Part shown: positions 8,878-16,639 of the stretch, piece by piece
How positions within the stretch are numbered: position 1 is the stretch's first letter
How the letters are laid out: each line of letters opens with the position of its first letter
Assembly (NCBI GenBank): GCA_019232935.1
Contig: JAFAMZ010000234.1
Coordinates: 1 to 39,906, forward strand
DNA from: Silvibacterium sp.
Lineage (GTDB): Bacteria; Acidobacteriota; Terriglobia; Terriglobales; Acidobacteriaceae
Direction of reading: 5' to 3'
DNA: 39,906 nt
Notes under the pieces: model-generated
Database searches by the model: none
What the model was told of the DNA's origin: nothing
What the model saw: only the letters and a program-made list of their open reading frames with translations
Position numbers and translations under genes: made by a program

Positions 8878-10497
8878 CTATTCTACCGAGACGGGCTGCA
8901 GCTTTTCTCCGAGACTGGCGACGTGCACCTCTGAGATGGCGTCGACGGCCCGCAGCGCCCGGAGCACGGACTCGGTTACTTCTCCATCGACCTGAACGAC
9001 GGCCAGCGCGGTTCCGCTAAGCGCGGTCCGCTCTCCGTTGGCGCGACCGAGCGCGAAGTTGGCGATGTTGATGCGATGATCGCCGAGTATCGTCCCGATT
9101 CTGCCGATGACGCCGGGCACGTCCCGGTTGCGGATGGTGAGCACAGTGCCTTCGAGCGGGGCTTCTATGTCGATGCCGTCCAGACTGAGCAGGCGCGCCG
9201 CCGTACCATGCAGCACGGTGCCGCTGGCAGCGACTTCGCCCGAGCGCGTGTGAACGGTGAGCTTGAGCACATTGCCGGCGCCGCCGGAAGAGGTAGGCTT
9301 TTTCTCCTCAAAAATGTGGATGCCGCGCTCCTGCGCGACCGCGGCTGCGTTGATGCGATTGACGCCCTCTGAATGCCCGAGAATTCCTTCGATGGCGCTG
9401 TTGCGTATGAGATCAGTCTTCGACTCGGAGATGCGGCCGTTATAGGTAATCTTTACGCTCTCGAATCCGCCGGATTGAAACTGCGCGAGGAAAGAGCCGA
9501 GGCGATCGGCGAGCGTTATGTAAGGCGCGAGCTCGAGATACTCCTCGTGCGAGAGAGAAGGCAGGTTGACCGCATTCTGCACTACGCCGAGTTTCAGATA
9601 TTCGCGGACCTGCAGCGCAATCTGCACTCCGACGGCTTCCTGCGCTTCAGCGGTGGATCCGGCGATGTGCGGGGTGAGAATGACGTTCTCCAGTGCAAAA
9701 AATGGTGAATCTTTGAGTGGCTCATGGTGGAAAACATCGAGAGCGGCGCCGGCAACATGGCCGCTCGCGAGTGCTTCAACCAGCGCTTCTTCGATGACCA
9801 GCTCGCCGCGCGCGCAGTTGATGATGCGCACACCCTTCTTCATTTTGGCAAGGTTTTCCTCGTTGATGATGCCCGATGTCTGCGGCGTGAGTCCGACGTG
9901 CAGAGTCAAATAATCCGCGTCGCGGAAGAGCTGATCGGTGGGGACGAGCTGGATGGAGTTTTCGCGGGCAACCGAAGCCGATACGAACGGGTCGTGCCCG
10001 ATCACCTCCATGCCAAATCCGCGCGCACGGCGTGCGACCTCGAGGCCGATGCGGCCCAAGCCAAGCACTGCAAGCTTCTTGCCACGCAGTTCCTCTCCCT
10101 GCAAGGACTTCTTCTCCCATTTGCCGGCATGCAGAGTCGCGTTTGCTTTCGGAAGCTGCCGCGCCAGAGCCAGCATCATGCCAAGCGTAAGCTCGGCGAC
10201 CGCGATGGCATTCGCGCCGGGGGTATTCATCACCACGATTCCGCGGCGGGTCGCGGCCTCGGCGTCGATGTTGTCCACGCCGACGCCGGCTCGGCCGATC
10301 ACGCGCAACTTCGGCGCGGAGGCCAGCAGCGAGTCGTCGACCTGAACCGCCGAGCGCACGATGAGGCCGTCAGCGTCGGCGATTTCGGCGGCAAGGCCAA
10401 TCCTGATCTGATCGTGGGTAACGATCCGCCAGCCGGGTTCGTTCTGCAATACGGCAAGCGTAGCGGGAGATACTTTCTCCGCCAGGACAATCTTCAT
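8878..10497 (-). CDS. serA: D-3-phosphoglycerate dehydrogenase, long form
   Basis: A 539-residue protein that catalyses the first step of serine synthesis, oxidising 3-phosphoglycerate to 3-phosphohydroxypyruvate with NAD. The order is substrate domain, NAD-binding Rossmann domain (GLGRIGLEVARRA, then HDPF), catalytic Arg (NCARGELV) and His (LTPHIAGST), an intervening domain (~320-455) and a C-terminal ACT domain (RDVPGVIGRIGTILGDHRIN). The length and the intervening plus ACT domains match the long form found in Mycobacterium and Bacillus. ACT domains usually give serine feedback. The ribosome site AAGGAG is 5-6 bases upstream. It is 42 bases behind the class V aminotransferase, which probably supplies the next step. 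Confidence 0.97.
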   Translation of the reverse strand: MKIVLAEKVSPATLAVLQNEPGWRIVTHDQIRIGLAAEIADADGLIVRSAVQVDDSLLASAPKLRVIGRAGVGVDNIDAEAATRRGIVVMNTPGANAIAVAELTLGMMLALARQLPKANATLHAGKWEKKSLQGEELRGKKLAVLGLGRIGLEVARRARGFGMEVIGHDPFVSASVARENSIQLVPTDQLFRDADYLTLHVGLTPQTSGIINEENLAKMKKGVRIINCARGELVIEEALVEALASGHVAGAALDVFHHEPLKDSPFFALENVILTPHIAGSTAEAQEAVGVQIALQVREYLKLGVVQNAVNLPSLSHEEYLELAPYITLADRLGSFLAQFQSGGFESVKITYNGRISESKTDLIRNSAIEGILGHSEGVNRINAAAVAQERGIHIFEEKKPTSSGGAGNVLKLTVHTRSGEVAASGTVLHGTAARLLSLDGIDIEAPLEGTVLTIRNRDVPGVIGRIGTILGDHRINIANFALGRANGERTALSGTALAVVQVDGEVTESVLRALRAVDAISEVHVASLGEKLQPVSVE

Positions 10498-10539
10498 TCC
10501 AGCTCCTTACTGTTTGGCCAAACGACGTTCTTCTTGCAT

Positions 10540-11754
10540 TCAACGGGCCGATACGGCTTCGATCAGTTCGTGCTTGGGCGACGGGGTTTCTCCAGCGAAG
10601 ACTTTCTGCGCCGCGGCCAGCGCCTGCCCGAACTCGAAGCCCGGAATCTTGAGCGTAGAGACGGCGACGTGTTCGAGCGCGCCGATGATGGCGATGGTGT
10701 CCATGTAGTCGAACAGGCCGATGTGGGCGACGCGGAATATCTGCCCCTTCATCTCACCCTGCCCATTGGTGATTACCGCGCCGAAGCGGTTCTTCAGCTC
10801 CTTGACCACGACGCCCGAATCTACTCCAGCGGGAGGCAACACGGCGGTCGCTGCGGCAGCAGGCGAATCCGGGGCGAAGAGCCGCAGGCCCATGGCCTCC
10901 ACGGCAGCACGCGTCATGGCTGCGCATTTTTCGGCATTGTCGACGAGAGCATCCCGGCCGGTTGCCAGATCGCCACCGCCCTGTGCCGCGAGAAAGTCCA
11001 GCGCCGCGCCGAGCGCCGCGATCAGAGCAACCGCGGGCGTGTAAGAAGACTCGCCTTTGTGGGCGTTCTTCCGTTCCTTGCGCAGGTCGAAATAGTAACG
11101 GGGATTCCGGCTGGTCTCCATTGCTTCCCAGGCGCGGTCGCTTACAGAGAGATAAGCAAGGCCCGGGGGAATCATGACGGCCTTCTGCGACCCGCCGATG
11201 ATGACATCCACGCCCCAGCCGTCCACGTCGAAGTGAGTCGTGCCCAGGCCGGTGATGCCGTCGACGATGAGCAATGCGCTGCTGCCGGCTCGTTTGAGCA
11301 GACGGGCAACTCCTTCTACGTCGTGGCGAACGCCCGTCGAGGATTCGGTCGCCTGCATGAAGACAGCGCGCGTATCGCTTTGGAGTGCGTTTCTGACTTC
11401 ATCCACTGAAAAGGTCTGCCCGTAGGGGGCCTTCACGACATCAACTGCGCAGCCGAAGGCATTGGCCAGTGCGACCCACCGCTCGCCAAACTTACCGGCA
11501 GAGAGGACCAGCACGCGGTCACCGGGCGAGGTCAGGTTCGAGACAGCGGCTTCCATTGCTCCTGTGCCGGAGGAGGCGAGCAGGATCACGTCGTTCTTTG
11601 TGCCGACGAAGGTCTTTAACTGCTCGAGAACACGCTGATAGAGCGCGCGAAACTCCGGCGTGCGGTGATGGATGTCCGCCGCGGCCATTGCGAACTGCGC
11701 CGCCGGCAGCAGGGGGGTCGGACCGGGCGTGAAGAGTCGTGTTTTGCGAATCAT
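10540..11754 (-). CDS. class V PLP aminotransferase (serine-pyruvate / alanine-glyoxylate type), possible SerC substitute
   Basis: A 404-residue fold-type I aminotransferase. It begins MIRKTRLFTPGPTPLLP, the normal start for the family, so the ATG at 11754 is preferred over the in-frame one at 11856. Recognisable parts are HHRTPEFRALY, the phosphate-binding SSGTGAMEAA, the cofactor Asp in IVDGITGLG and the PLP Lys in GGSQKAVMIPPG. These match the alanine-glyoxylate/serine-pyruvate (AGXT, PucG) branch rather than classic SerC. Because it lies directly upstream of serA, it probably transaminates 3-phosphohydroxypyruvate with glutamate. The alternative is photorespiration-like glyoxylate or serine turnover. 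No classical serC is in the window. Confidence 0.9.
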   Translation of the reverse strand: MIRKTRLFTPGPTPLLPAAQFAMAAADIHHRTPEFRALYQRVLEQLKTFVGTKNDVILLASSGTGAMEAAVSNLTSPGDRVLVLSAGKFGERWVALANAFGCAVDVVKAPYGQTFSVDEVRNALQSDTRAVFMQATESSTGVRHDVEGVARLLKRAGSSALLIVDGITGLGTTHFDVDGWGVDVIIGGSQKAVMIPPGLAYLSVSDRAWEAMETSRNPRYYFDLRKERKNAHKGESSYTPAVALIAALGAALDFLAAQGGGDLATGRDALVDNAEKCAAMTRAAVEAMGLRLFAPDSPAAAATAVLPPAGVDSGVVVKELKNRFGAVITNGQGEMKGQIFRVAHIGLFDYMDTIAIIGALEHVAVSTLKIPGFEFGQALAAAQKVFAGETPSPKHELIEAVSAR

Positions 11755-11814
11755 TTTCTGGTGGGATCCTCTATTTGTAATTGTACGTAGGAGGCAGTCG
11801 CTGCGCTTTGTTTC

Positions 11815-11820
11815 TATAAT
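11815..11820 (+). promoter_or_regulatory. -10 box of the yqeY promoter
   Basis: A perfect TATAAT lies 20 bases before the preferred ATG of the YqeY gene. Transcription would begin near 11827, leaving a leader of about 13 bases that contains GGAG (11830-11833) six bases before the ATG. No good -35 hexamer sits at 16-18 bases. The in-frame ATG at 11819 overlaps the box and so is unlikely to be a start. Confidence 0.5.
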
Positions 11821-11839
11821 GGAAGGTTTGGAGCGAAGA

Positions 11840-12358
11840 ATGACGCAAGCGAGCATTGCAACACGAATCGATCAGGACATCATCGCCGCGATGAAGGCCC
11901 GCGATTCCGAGAGGACCACCGCGTTGCGCATGGTGAAGACGGCGCTGAAGAACCGGGAAATCGACAAGCGCGCGCCGCTCGAGGAGGCGGAGGCGGTGCA
12001 GGTCCTGACGACACTAATAAAGCAGCGCCGCGACTCGATCGAGCAGTTCACGAAAGGGAATCGTCCTGAACTGGCGGCTAAGGAAGCCGCCGAAATCTCA
12101 ATGATCGAAAGCTACATGCCGAAGGCCGCAGGAGAGGACGAGATTCGCAGGCTGGTCGAAGAGACTCTGGCCGGGATAGCCGTTTCCGGAACGAAGCTCC
12201 GCGCGAAAGATATAGGCCCGGCGATGAAAGCGGTGCAGGCACGTATCCAGGCGACAGGACTACGTGCCGATGGCCGGCAAGTGAGCGAAATCGTCAAGGC
12301 TGAGCTGGCGAAACAGAACGCCCAGGAAGAGAAATGCGCAAAGTCGTCCTCGGCTTAG
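11840..12358 (+). CDS. GatB/YqeY domain protein
   Basis: A 172-residue cytoplasmic protein of the YqeY family, related to the C-terminal tRNA-binding domain of the GatB amidotransferase subunit. Typical segments are RTTALRMVKTALKNREID, KQRRDSIEQFTKGNRPELA and the PAMKAVQAR region near the C-terminus. It may act on or bind tRNA, but free-standing YqeY has no settled function. The start at 11840 is chosen because GGAG precedes it at the right distance and because a perfect TATAAT box overlaps the next ATG upstream (11819). Its 3' end overlaps the following reductase gene by 25 bases, so the two are co-transcribed. Confidence 0.92.
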   Translation: MTQASIATRIDQDIIAAMKARDSERTTALRMVKTALKNREIDKRAPLEEAEAVQVLTTLIKQRRDSIEQFTKGNRPELAAKEAAEISMIESYMPKAAGEDEIRRLVEETLAGIAVSGTKLRAKDIGPAMKAVQARIQATGLRADGRQVSEIVKAELAKQNAQEEKCAKSSSA

Positions 12359-12861
12359 GGATCAGCCTCGACGGCTACATCGCCCGCGCGAACGGTTCCG
12401 TCGATTTTCTCTTTATGCCGAAGGACTATTCGATGGGTCCGTTCTTTAAGACCGTCGATGCCGCCGTGATGGGCCGCAAAACCCTCGATGTCGGCATTAA
12501 GATGAGCGGCGGAAGCTTCGATAACTACGGCCTGAAGTGCTATGTCCTGTCGCGGTCCCTGCCCCCTGGCGAGCGGGAGGGCTATGAGATCACGAAGGAC
12601 ACGCCCGCGGCCCTGATTGCCGAGCTTCGCAAGCGCGAAGGGAAGAATATCTGGATGATGGGCGGCGGCGAGCTGGCGCGCGAGTTTCTGAAGGCGGATC
12701 TCATCGACGCAATGGAAATTGGCATCGTCCCGACGCTGATCGGTGAGGGAATCCCATTGTTCCCCGCCGGGTTCCCGGAGCGCGAGTTTAAGCTCGTCGA
12801 GAACAAGGCCTACGGCAAGGGTCTCCTCGTGCTCAAGTACGAACGGACCCGCGAGAGATAG
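12334..12861 (+). CDS. dihydrofolate reductase-fold protein (RibD C-terminal domain family)
   Basis: A 175-residue single-domain protein of the RibD_C/dihydrofolate reductase fold. It begins KVVLGLGISLDGYIARANG, the family hallmark, then DAAVMGRKTLDVG (nucleotide-binding region), IWMMGGGELAREFLKADLIDAMEIGIVPTLIG in pieces of the conserved core, and GEGIPLF near the end. Family members reduce pyrimidine- or pterin-like substrates with NADPH, but the free-standing forms are mostly uncharacterised. The ribosome site AGGAAGAG lies within the end of the yqeY gene. Its stop codon directly abuts the stop of the convergent RNase H gene, leaving no spacer at all. Confidence 0.92.
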   Translation: MRKVVLGLGISLDGYIARANGSVDFLFMPKDYSMGPFFKTVDAAVMGRKTLDVGIKMSGGSFDNYGLKCYVLSRSLPPGEREGYEITKDTPAALIAELRKREGKNIWMMGGGELAREFLKADLIDAMEIGIVPTLIGEGIPLFPAGFPEREFKLVENKAYGKGLLVLKYERTRER

Positions 12862-13446
12862 CTATTTGCGCTCGGGAGTAATTCGCACAAAGACTCCGTC
12901 CGGCAGTTCGCCCTCAAGGAAGTGGACCACACCGCCCTTCACGAAGCCCTTGAACTCGCGGGCAGAAGGAGCAGAGCCGCTCGCAGGCGGGGTGCGGCCC
13001 GTTCCACGGTCCATCGCCTCATTTGCCAGCCGGTCGGCGTGCCGGTTCTTTTCGCGCAGCACATGGTGTATTTCGAACCGTTCGAGCCGGGCGATGCGCC
13101 GCTTCGCCTCTTCGTACAGCGGACGCAACTCCGGGCTCTGCACCCGGTACTGCCCCTTGATCTGCTTGACCATGAGCTCCGAGTCAGAAACGACCTTCAA
13201 TCGGCCGTAGCCCTGCTCGAGCGCGAAGTTCAGCGCCCCCAGCAGCCCGGAGTATTCGGCGAAGTTGTTGGTCTTGCGGCCGACGTATTCGCTTAACTGG
13301 GCGAGAGTCTTGCCCTGAGCGTCTTCGATATGCACCCCGAAGCCCGCCGGGCCCGGATTCCCGCGCGATCCGCCATCGGTGTAGGCCGTGATTACGACCT
13401 CCGCGCTCGCTGAAGCTTCGGGCCACAGTTCGCCACTTCGACTCAT
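12862..13446 (-). CDS. rnhA: ribonuclease HI family protein
   Basis: A 194-residue RNase H, which removes the RNA strand of RNA:DNA hybrids (R-loops, Okazaki primers). The four acidic catalytic residues are visible: Asp in YTDGGSRGNPGPAG, Glu in NFAEYSGLLGAL, Asp in VVSDSELMVKQI and Asp in NRHADRLANEAMD. The pattern resembles the Bacillus/archaeal-type RNase HI (RVT_3 domain) more than E. coli RnhA. There is a ~15-residue N-terminal extension and a ~35-residue C-terminal tail of no known function. Starts further upstream in this frame are not supported by ribosome sites. It diverges from the sigma factor gene. Confidence 0.92.
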   Translation of the reverse strand: MSRSGELWPEASASAEVVITAYTDGGSRGNPGPAGFGVHIEDAQGKTLAQLSEYVGRKTNNFAEYSGLLGALNFALEQGYGRLKVVSDSELMVKQIKGQYRVQSPELRPLYEEAKRRIARLERFEIHHVLREKNRHADRLANEAMDRGTGRTPPASGSAPSAREFKGFVKGGVVHFLEGELPDGVFVRITPERK

Positions 13447-13527
13447 AGGGCGAGTGTAGCGGATTCCCTTGCGGAGAAAATTCGCCCTGCGTGCTAACGA
13501 ATCGCCTCGAGGTCCGTCTCCAGCGAT

Positions 13528-13555
13528 GGGATCCGTCTGTCCAGATGCGGATCCC
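13528..13555. promoter_or_regulatory. inverted repeat upstream of the sigma factor gene
   Basis: GGGATCCG at 13528-13535 pairs perfectly with CGGATCCC at 13548-13555. Inside it, TCTG (13536-13539) can pair with CAGA (13542-13545), so a nearly continuous 12-pair hairpin with a two-base loop and a small bulge is possible. It ends 30 bases before the sigma factor ATG. It could be an operator for a dimeric regulator or a structured mRNA leader. There is no T-run on the plus strand to make it a terminator. Confidence 0.5.
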
Positions 13556-13585
13556 GTGATTGATGATCCCTTTTGAGGACAATAG

Positions 13586-14269
13586 ATGTCTGCTGATTCC
13601 CTGAGAGTTTATCCTTCCCCCGGCGCCCCGTTCCCTGCTACCGACCCGGCAAAGTTAAAATCCTCGCAGCGTATGGCGATCGACCCCAGCGTGCGCGCTA
13701 CGGAAGCCGATCTTATTCGCGAGGCTCAGGCCGGTTCGCGCACAGCCTTTGACGCGCTCGTGCGTCAATATGATCAGGCGGTGTTAAGGCTGGCCCTGCA
13801 TCTGACCGGATCGGAACAGGACGCCGAGGATATCCACCAGGAGGCGTTTCTCAAGGCGTACCGGTATCTCGGGAATTTTCGCTTTGAGTGCTCCTTCTAT
13901 ACCTGGATTTATCGCATCGTGACGAATTTGTGCCTGGATCTGCTCCGTCGCCGAAAGTCGCGCCGGGAAGACCAGGCGGTCATGCTCGATTCGTCGGGCG
14001 AAGAGATCGATCTGTTGACGAACGTGACGGACCAGCGCGCGAGCGCCAATCCGGATCGGGAGCTGAACAGAAAGATTCTGGCAGAACGCATTCGCGAGGC
14101 GCTCGACAAGCTGACGCCCCGGGAACGCATGGTTTTCGAACTAAAGCACTACCAGGGTCTTAAGCTGAGAACGATCGGCGAGATCCTGAACACCACCGAA
14201 GAGACGGCAAAGAACACGCTCTTCCGCGCGACCAGGAAGCTACGGGCCATCCTGGCGGAACTACGCTAA
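13586..14269 (+). CDS. ECF-type RNA polymerase sigma factor
   Basis: A 227-residue sigma-70 family protein with only regions 2 and 4. Region 2 covers ~50-125 (DALVRQYDQAVLRLALHL, EQDAEDIHQEAFLKAY, and the promoter-melting FYTWIYRIVTNLCLDLL). Region 4 covers ~165-222 (LTPRERMVFELKHYQGL, TIGEILNTTEETAKNTL). The first ~40 residues are an unusual tail with low similarity to anything I know; an internal ATG (MAIDPSV) could be the true start, though GAGGAC before 13586 favours the longer form. It is followed 48 bases later by a zinc-finger membrane anti-sigma factor, so it is held inactive at the membrane until a signal arrives. The target promoters are unknown. Confidence 0.95.
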   Translation: MSADSLRVYPSPGAPFPATDPAKLKSSQRMAIDPSVRATEADLIREAQAGSRTAFDALVRQYDQAVLRLALHLTGSEQDAEDIHQEAFLKAYRYLGNFRFECSFYTWIYRIVTNLCLDLLRRRKSRREDQAVMLDSSGEEIDLLTNVTDQRASANPDRELNRKILAERIREALDKLTPRERMVFELKHYQGLKLRTIGEILNTTEETAKNTLFRATRKLRAILAELR

Positions 14270-14317
14270 CGGCAGAGCTGCAGCGAACTTTTGAGGCGAG
14301 TGAGGCAAGGAACCACT

Positions 14318-15283
14318 ATGAAGTGTGAACTGGCACAGGAAACGATCGTGATGGCCGTCTATGGCGAGCTTTCCGACGACCGGGCCCCCGAATTTGACCA
14401 GCACCTGGCCGGCTGTGAGCGTTGCCGTCAGGAACTGGACGCCGTAAGAGCTCTATCGAAGGCAATGTCGCTGCTTCCGGCCGAGGAGCCTGCGGCCAAC
14501 CTGATCGCACGGTCCCGGCTTCGCCTCGAGGACGCGCTCGATGCCATTCCGCGAGGTAGCTGGCTGGCGGGCCACTGGCGGCAGTTCGGACAGGGCATCG
14601 GCCGATTGCGGGGCGCGCCGGCCGCAGTTTCTGCATTGGTGGTCGCGTCCCTCACGGTGGGGGGCATCTCCGGGTATGAAGCCGGAAAGGTGCCGCATCA
14701 TGACTCTCCGGCCAGCCCACCGGTCTACTCGACTCCCGACGATGACTCTCTCAGCGATGTTGCAAGCGTAAGCAGCATCACTCAGGAGCCCAATTCGGAG
14801 AACGTTCAGGTCGTCTATAACCGCCTGCAACCGGAAACCAGGTTTGGCTCCCTCGACGACCCAAAGATTCGCCAGTTGCTCCTCATCGGTGCACGCAACC
14901 GGCTCAATCCCGAGGTGAAAGATGACTCGGTAGGACTCCTGGCACATGAATGCCGCGCCGGACATGAATGCAACGACGGTCCGGTGCGCGACGCACTACT
15001 GGTCGCCTTGCGATATGACAAAAGCCCCGCGGTCCGGTTGAAGGCTCTAGAAGGCCTGCAACCTTATGTTGCCGACGATCTGCGCGTCCGCGACACCGTG
15101 CTCGAATCGCTTTTGAAGGATCCCGATCCCCGAGTCCGCACGCAAGCCATTGGACTCCTTGAACCTGTAGGTGCGGACTCGAGCGTGCGCGAGGTGCTGC
15201 ACACGGTTGCGGTTCGCGACGATAATCCGGAGATACGCCTGGCATCACGTCAGGTGCTGAATCAGATCCCGCAGGTGCAGTAA
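14318..15283 (+). CDS. membrane anti-sigma factor: zinc-finger (zf-HC2) N-terminus, extracytoplasmic HEAT repeats
   Basis: A 321-residue single-pass membrane protein. The N-terminal anti-sigma domain carries the HxxxCxxC zinc motif at H29, C33 and C36 (DQHLAGCERC). A membrane helix follows at ~101-120 (PAAVSALVVASLTVGGISGY). After a Pro/Ser-rich linker, the region ~180-321 has HEAT-like helical repeats (AVRLKALEGL, RVRTQAIGLL, EIRLASRQVL). With the N-terminus inside, the repeats lie outside the cytoplasm and could be the sensing part. AAGGAA is spaced six bases from the chosen ATG. The partner is the sigma factor immediately upstream, and the two-PDZ protein downstream may be the third member of the pathway. 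Confidence 0.9.
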   Translation: MKCELAQETIVMAVYGELSDDRAPEFDQHLAGCERCRQELDAVRALSKAMSLLPAEEPAANLIARSRLRLEDALDAIPRGSWLAGHWRQFGQGIGRLRGAPAAVSALVVASLTVGGISGYEAGKVPHHDSPASPPVYSTPDDDSLSDVASVSSITQEPNSENVQVVYNRLQPETRFGSLDDPKIRQLLLIGARNRLNPEVKDDSVGLLAHECRAGHECNDGPVRDALLVALRYDKSPAVRLKALEGLQPYVADDLRVRDTVLESLLKDPDPRVRTQAIGLLEPVGADSSVREVLHTVAVRDDNPEIRLASRQVLNQIPQVQ

Positions 15284-15289
15284 GGCGCA

Positions 15290-15371
15290 GCTGCTAGCTG
15301 CTAGCTTCTGGCCGCTAGCCAGGAGCTAAGAGCTAGAAGCGAAAAGCTAGGAGTTAGTAGCCCAGGAGCTA
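15290..15371 (+). repeat. CTAG-rich intergenic repeat
   Basis: About 80 bases between the anti-sigma gene and the PDZ gene consist of reiterated variants of AGCTAG/GCTAGC. CTAG itself occurs five times (15294, 15301, 15315, 15333, 15347), although this tetramer is normally rare in bacteria. The 10-mer CCAGGAGCTA occurs at 15319-15328 and again at 15362-15371. The second copy supplies AGGAG, six bases from the downstream ATG. Several units are self-complementary, so it may also fold. Confidence 0.75.
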
Positions 15372-15374
15372 ATC

Positions 15375-16526
15375 ATGAACCATTTTTCGAGGCTGGTGTC
15401 CAAAGTCAGTTCTGCCGCTGCGCTGAGCGCTCTTATCGGAGCCGTGGCTCTCGTACCCGCCGCATGCGCCGCGCAGCTCGTCGGGGTTCTTCCCGAGCCG
15501 TCGGCGCTTCTGCTGCACAGCTCCCAGGGATATCTGGGCGTGGAGGTGCGGGATATCGACAACGAACGGGCCACTGCCCTGAAACTGAAAGAAGTCACCG
15601 GCGCGGAGATCACATATATCGATCATGACGCTCCGGCAGGCAAATTCGGGATCCATGTTCACGACGTGGTTCTGCAAATGAACGGACAGCAGGTCCAGGG
15701 AGCCGAACAGCTGCGGCGAATGCTCCGCGAGACTCCTGCCGGCCGCTCCGTAACCTTGCTTATCTCCCGGGATGGCCAGCAGCAAACCATCAATGTTCAA
15801 CTGGCAGATCGCGCCAAGGTCGAGCAACAGGCCTGGCCTCATCCTGTTCTGCCCGACCCCGACCAGCAACCGGACACCGCTGTGATAATCCCGCCTACCC
15901 ACAGTTCCGGAGCCGGCAATGGTTTCTTCGGTGCAATGGTGCTTGGGACGCCAACGATCGGAGTGGAAGTCGATCCTCTCGGCTCCCAGCTTGCTGATTA
16001 TTTCGGAGTCAAGGATGGGCAGGGGCTGCTGGTAAAACGTGTTGCCGAGAACAGTCCGGCATCAACGGCGGGCCTAAAAGCCGGTGACGTTATTACCAAA
16101 GTGAACGGCGAGTCAACGCCGACACTAAACATCTGGTATCACGCGCTTCATGCCAACCGCGGAAAGCAGGTGCAGGTGACAATTGTGCGCAATCACAAGG
16201 AGCAGACTGTCAGCTTGCAGGCCGGTGACCCGAAGCATAAAGGCGAGCTTTGCTGGCCAGATGTCGACATCAGTCCGATGCACCTGATCGAGCCGGGCGA
16301 TATTGAGCCCGAGATAGAACGGAATCTAGCTCAACTTGATTCAAAGCTTAATCCCCAGGTTCTCGCTCAACAGGCGATCAGCGAGATCGACGCCGAAAGA
16401 CTGGCCGAACAAATGCGAGAGGCCGCGCGCGCCCTTGATGACAAAAAGCTGCAGCCGGAGATGCGTAATCTCGGGAAAGACCTGCAGTCATTTCACCTGG
16501 ATTTCGATTACCACGATACCTTCTGA
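15375..16526 (+). CDS. exported protein with two PDZ domains
   Basis: A 383-residue protein. An N-terminal signal peptide ends near AACAAQ (~33). PDZ1 spans ~52-142 (GYLGVEVRDI, GIHVHDVVLQMNGQQV, GRSVTLLISRDG). A Pro-rich linker follows, then PDZ2 at ~195-285 (TIGVEVDPLG, GLLVKRVAENSPASTAGLKAGDVITKVNGES in part, VQVTIVRNHKEQ). The last ~90 residues are charged helix. There is no protease domain, so unlike DegS or HtrA it can only bind peptides or protein tails. The AGGAG ribosome site lies inside the upstream CTAG-rich repeat. Its position behind the sigma/anti-sigma pair suggests that it feeds envelope-damage signals to that pair; this is inference. Confidence 0.85.
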   Translation: MNHFSRLVSKVSSAAALSALIGAVALVPAACAAQLVGVLPEPSALLLHSSQGYLGVEVRDIDNERATALKLKEVTGAEITYIDHDAPAGKFGIHVHDVVLQMNGQQVQGAEQLRRMLRETPAGRSVTLLISRDGQQQTINVQLADRAKVEQQAWPHPVLPDPDQQPDTAVIIPPTHSSGAGNGFFGAMVLGTPTIGVEVDPLGSQLADYFGVKDGQGLLVKRVAENSPASTAGLKAGDVITKVNGESTPTLNIWYHALHANRGKQVQVTIVRNHKEQTVSLQAGDPKHKGELCWPDVDISPMHLIEPGDIEPEIERNLAQLDSKLNPQVLAQQAISEIDAERLAEQMREAARALDDKKLQPEMRNLGKDLQSFHLDFDYHDTF

Positions 16527-16639
16527 CTTTCCGCCGTAAGTCAAAGCCCCTTTCGCCATTTAACCCTCCAAACGCGCCATTCGGCGTGCGCGGCTCGCCC
16601 GCAGCCGCCGCCGTGTGTTTCAATAAATCATTGAGGAAT

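Noticed and set aside
9724-11409. A 561-codon plus-strand open frame opposite serA and the aminotransferase
   Set aside because: It is antisense to two well-identified enzymes, with no family features and no ribosome site.
16525-16544. Short inverted repeat TGACTT/AAGTCA after the PDZ gene as a terminator
   Set aside because: Only six pairs with low GC and no T-run; too weak to call.
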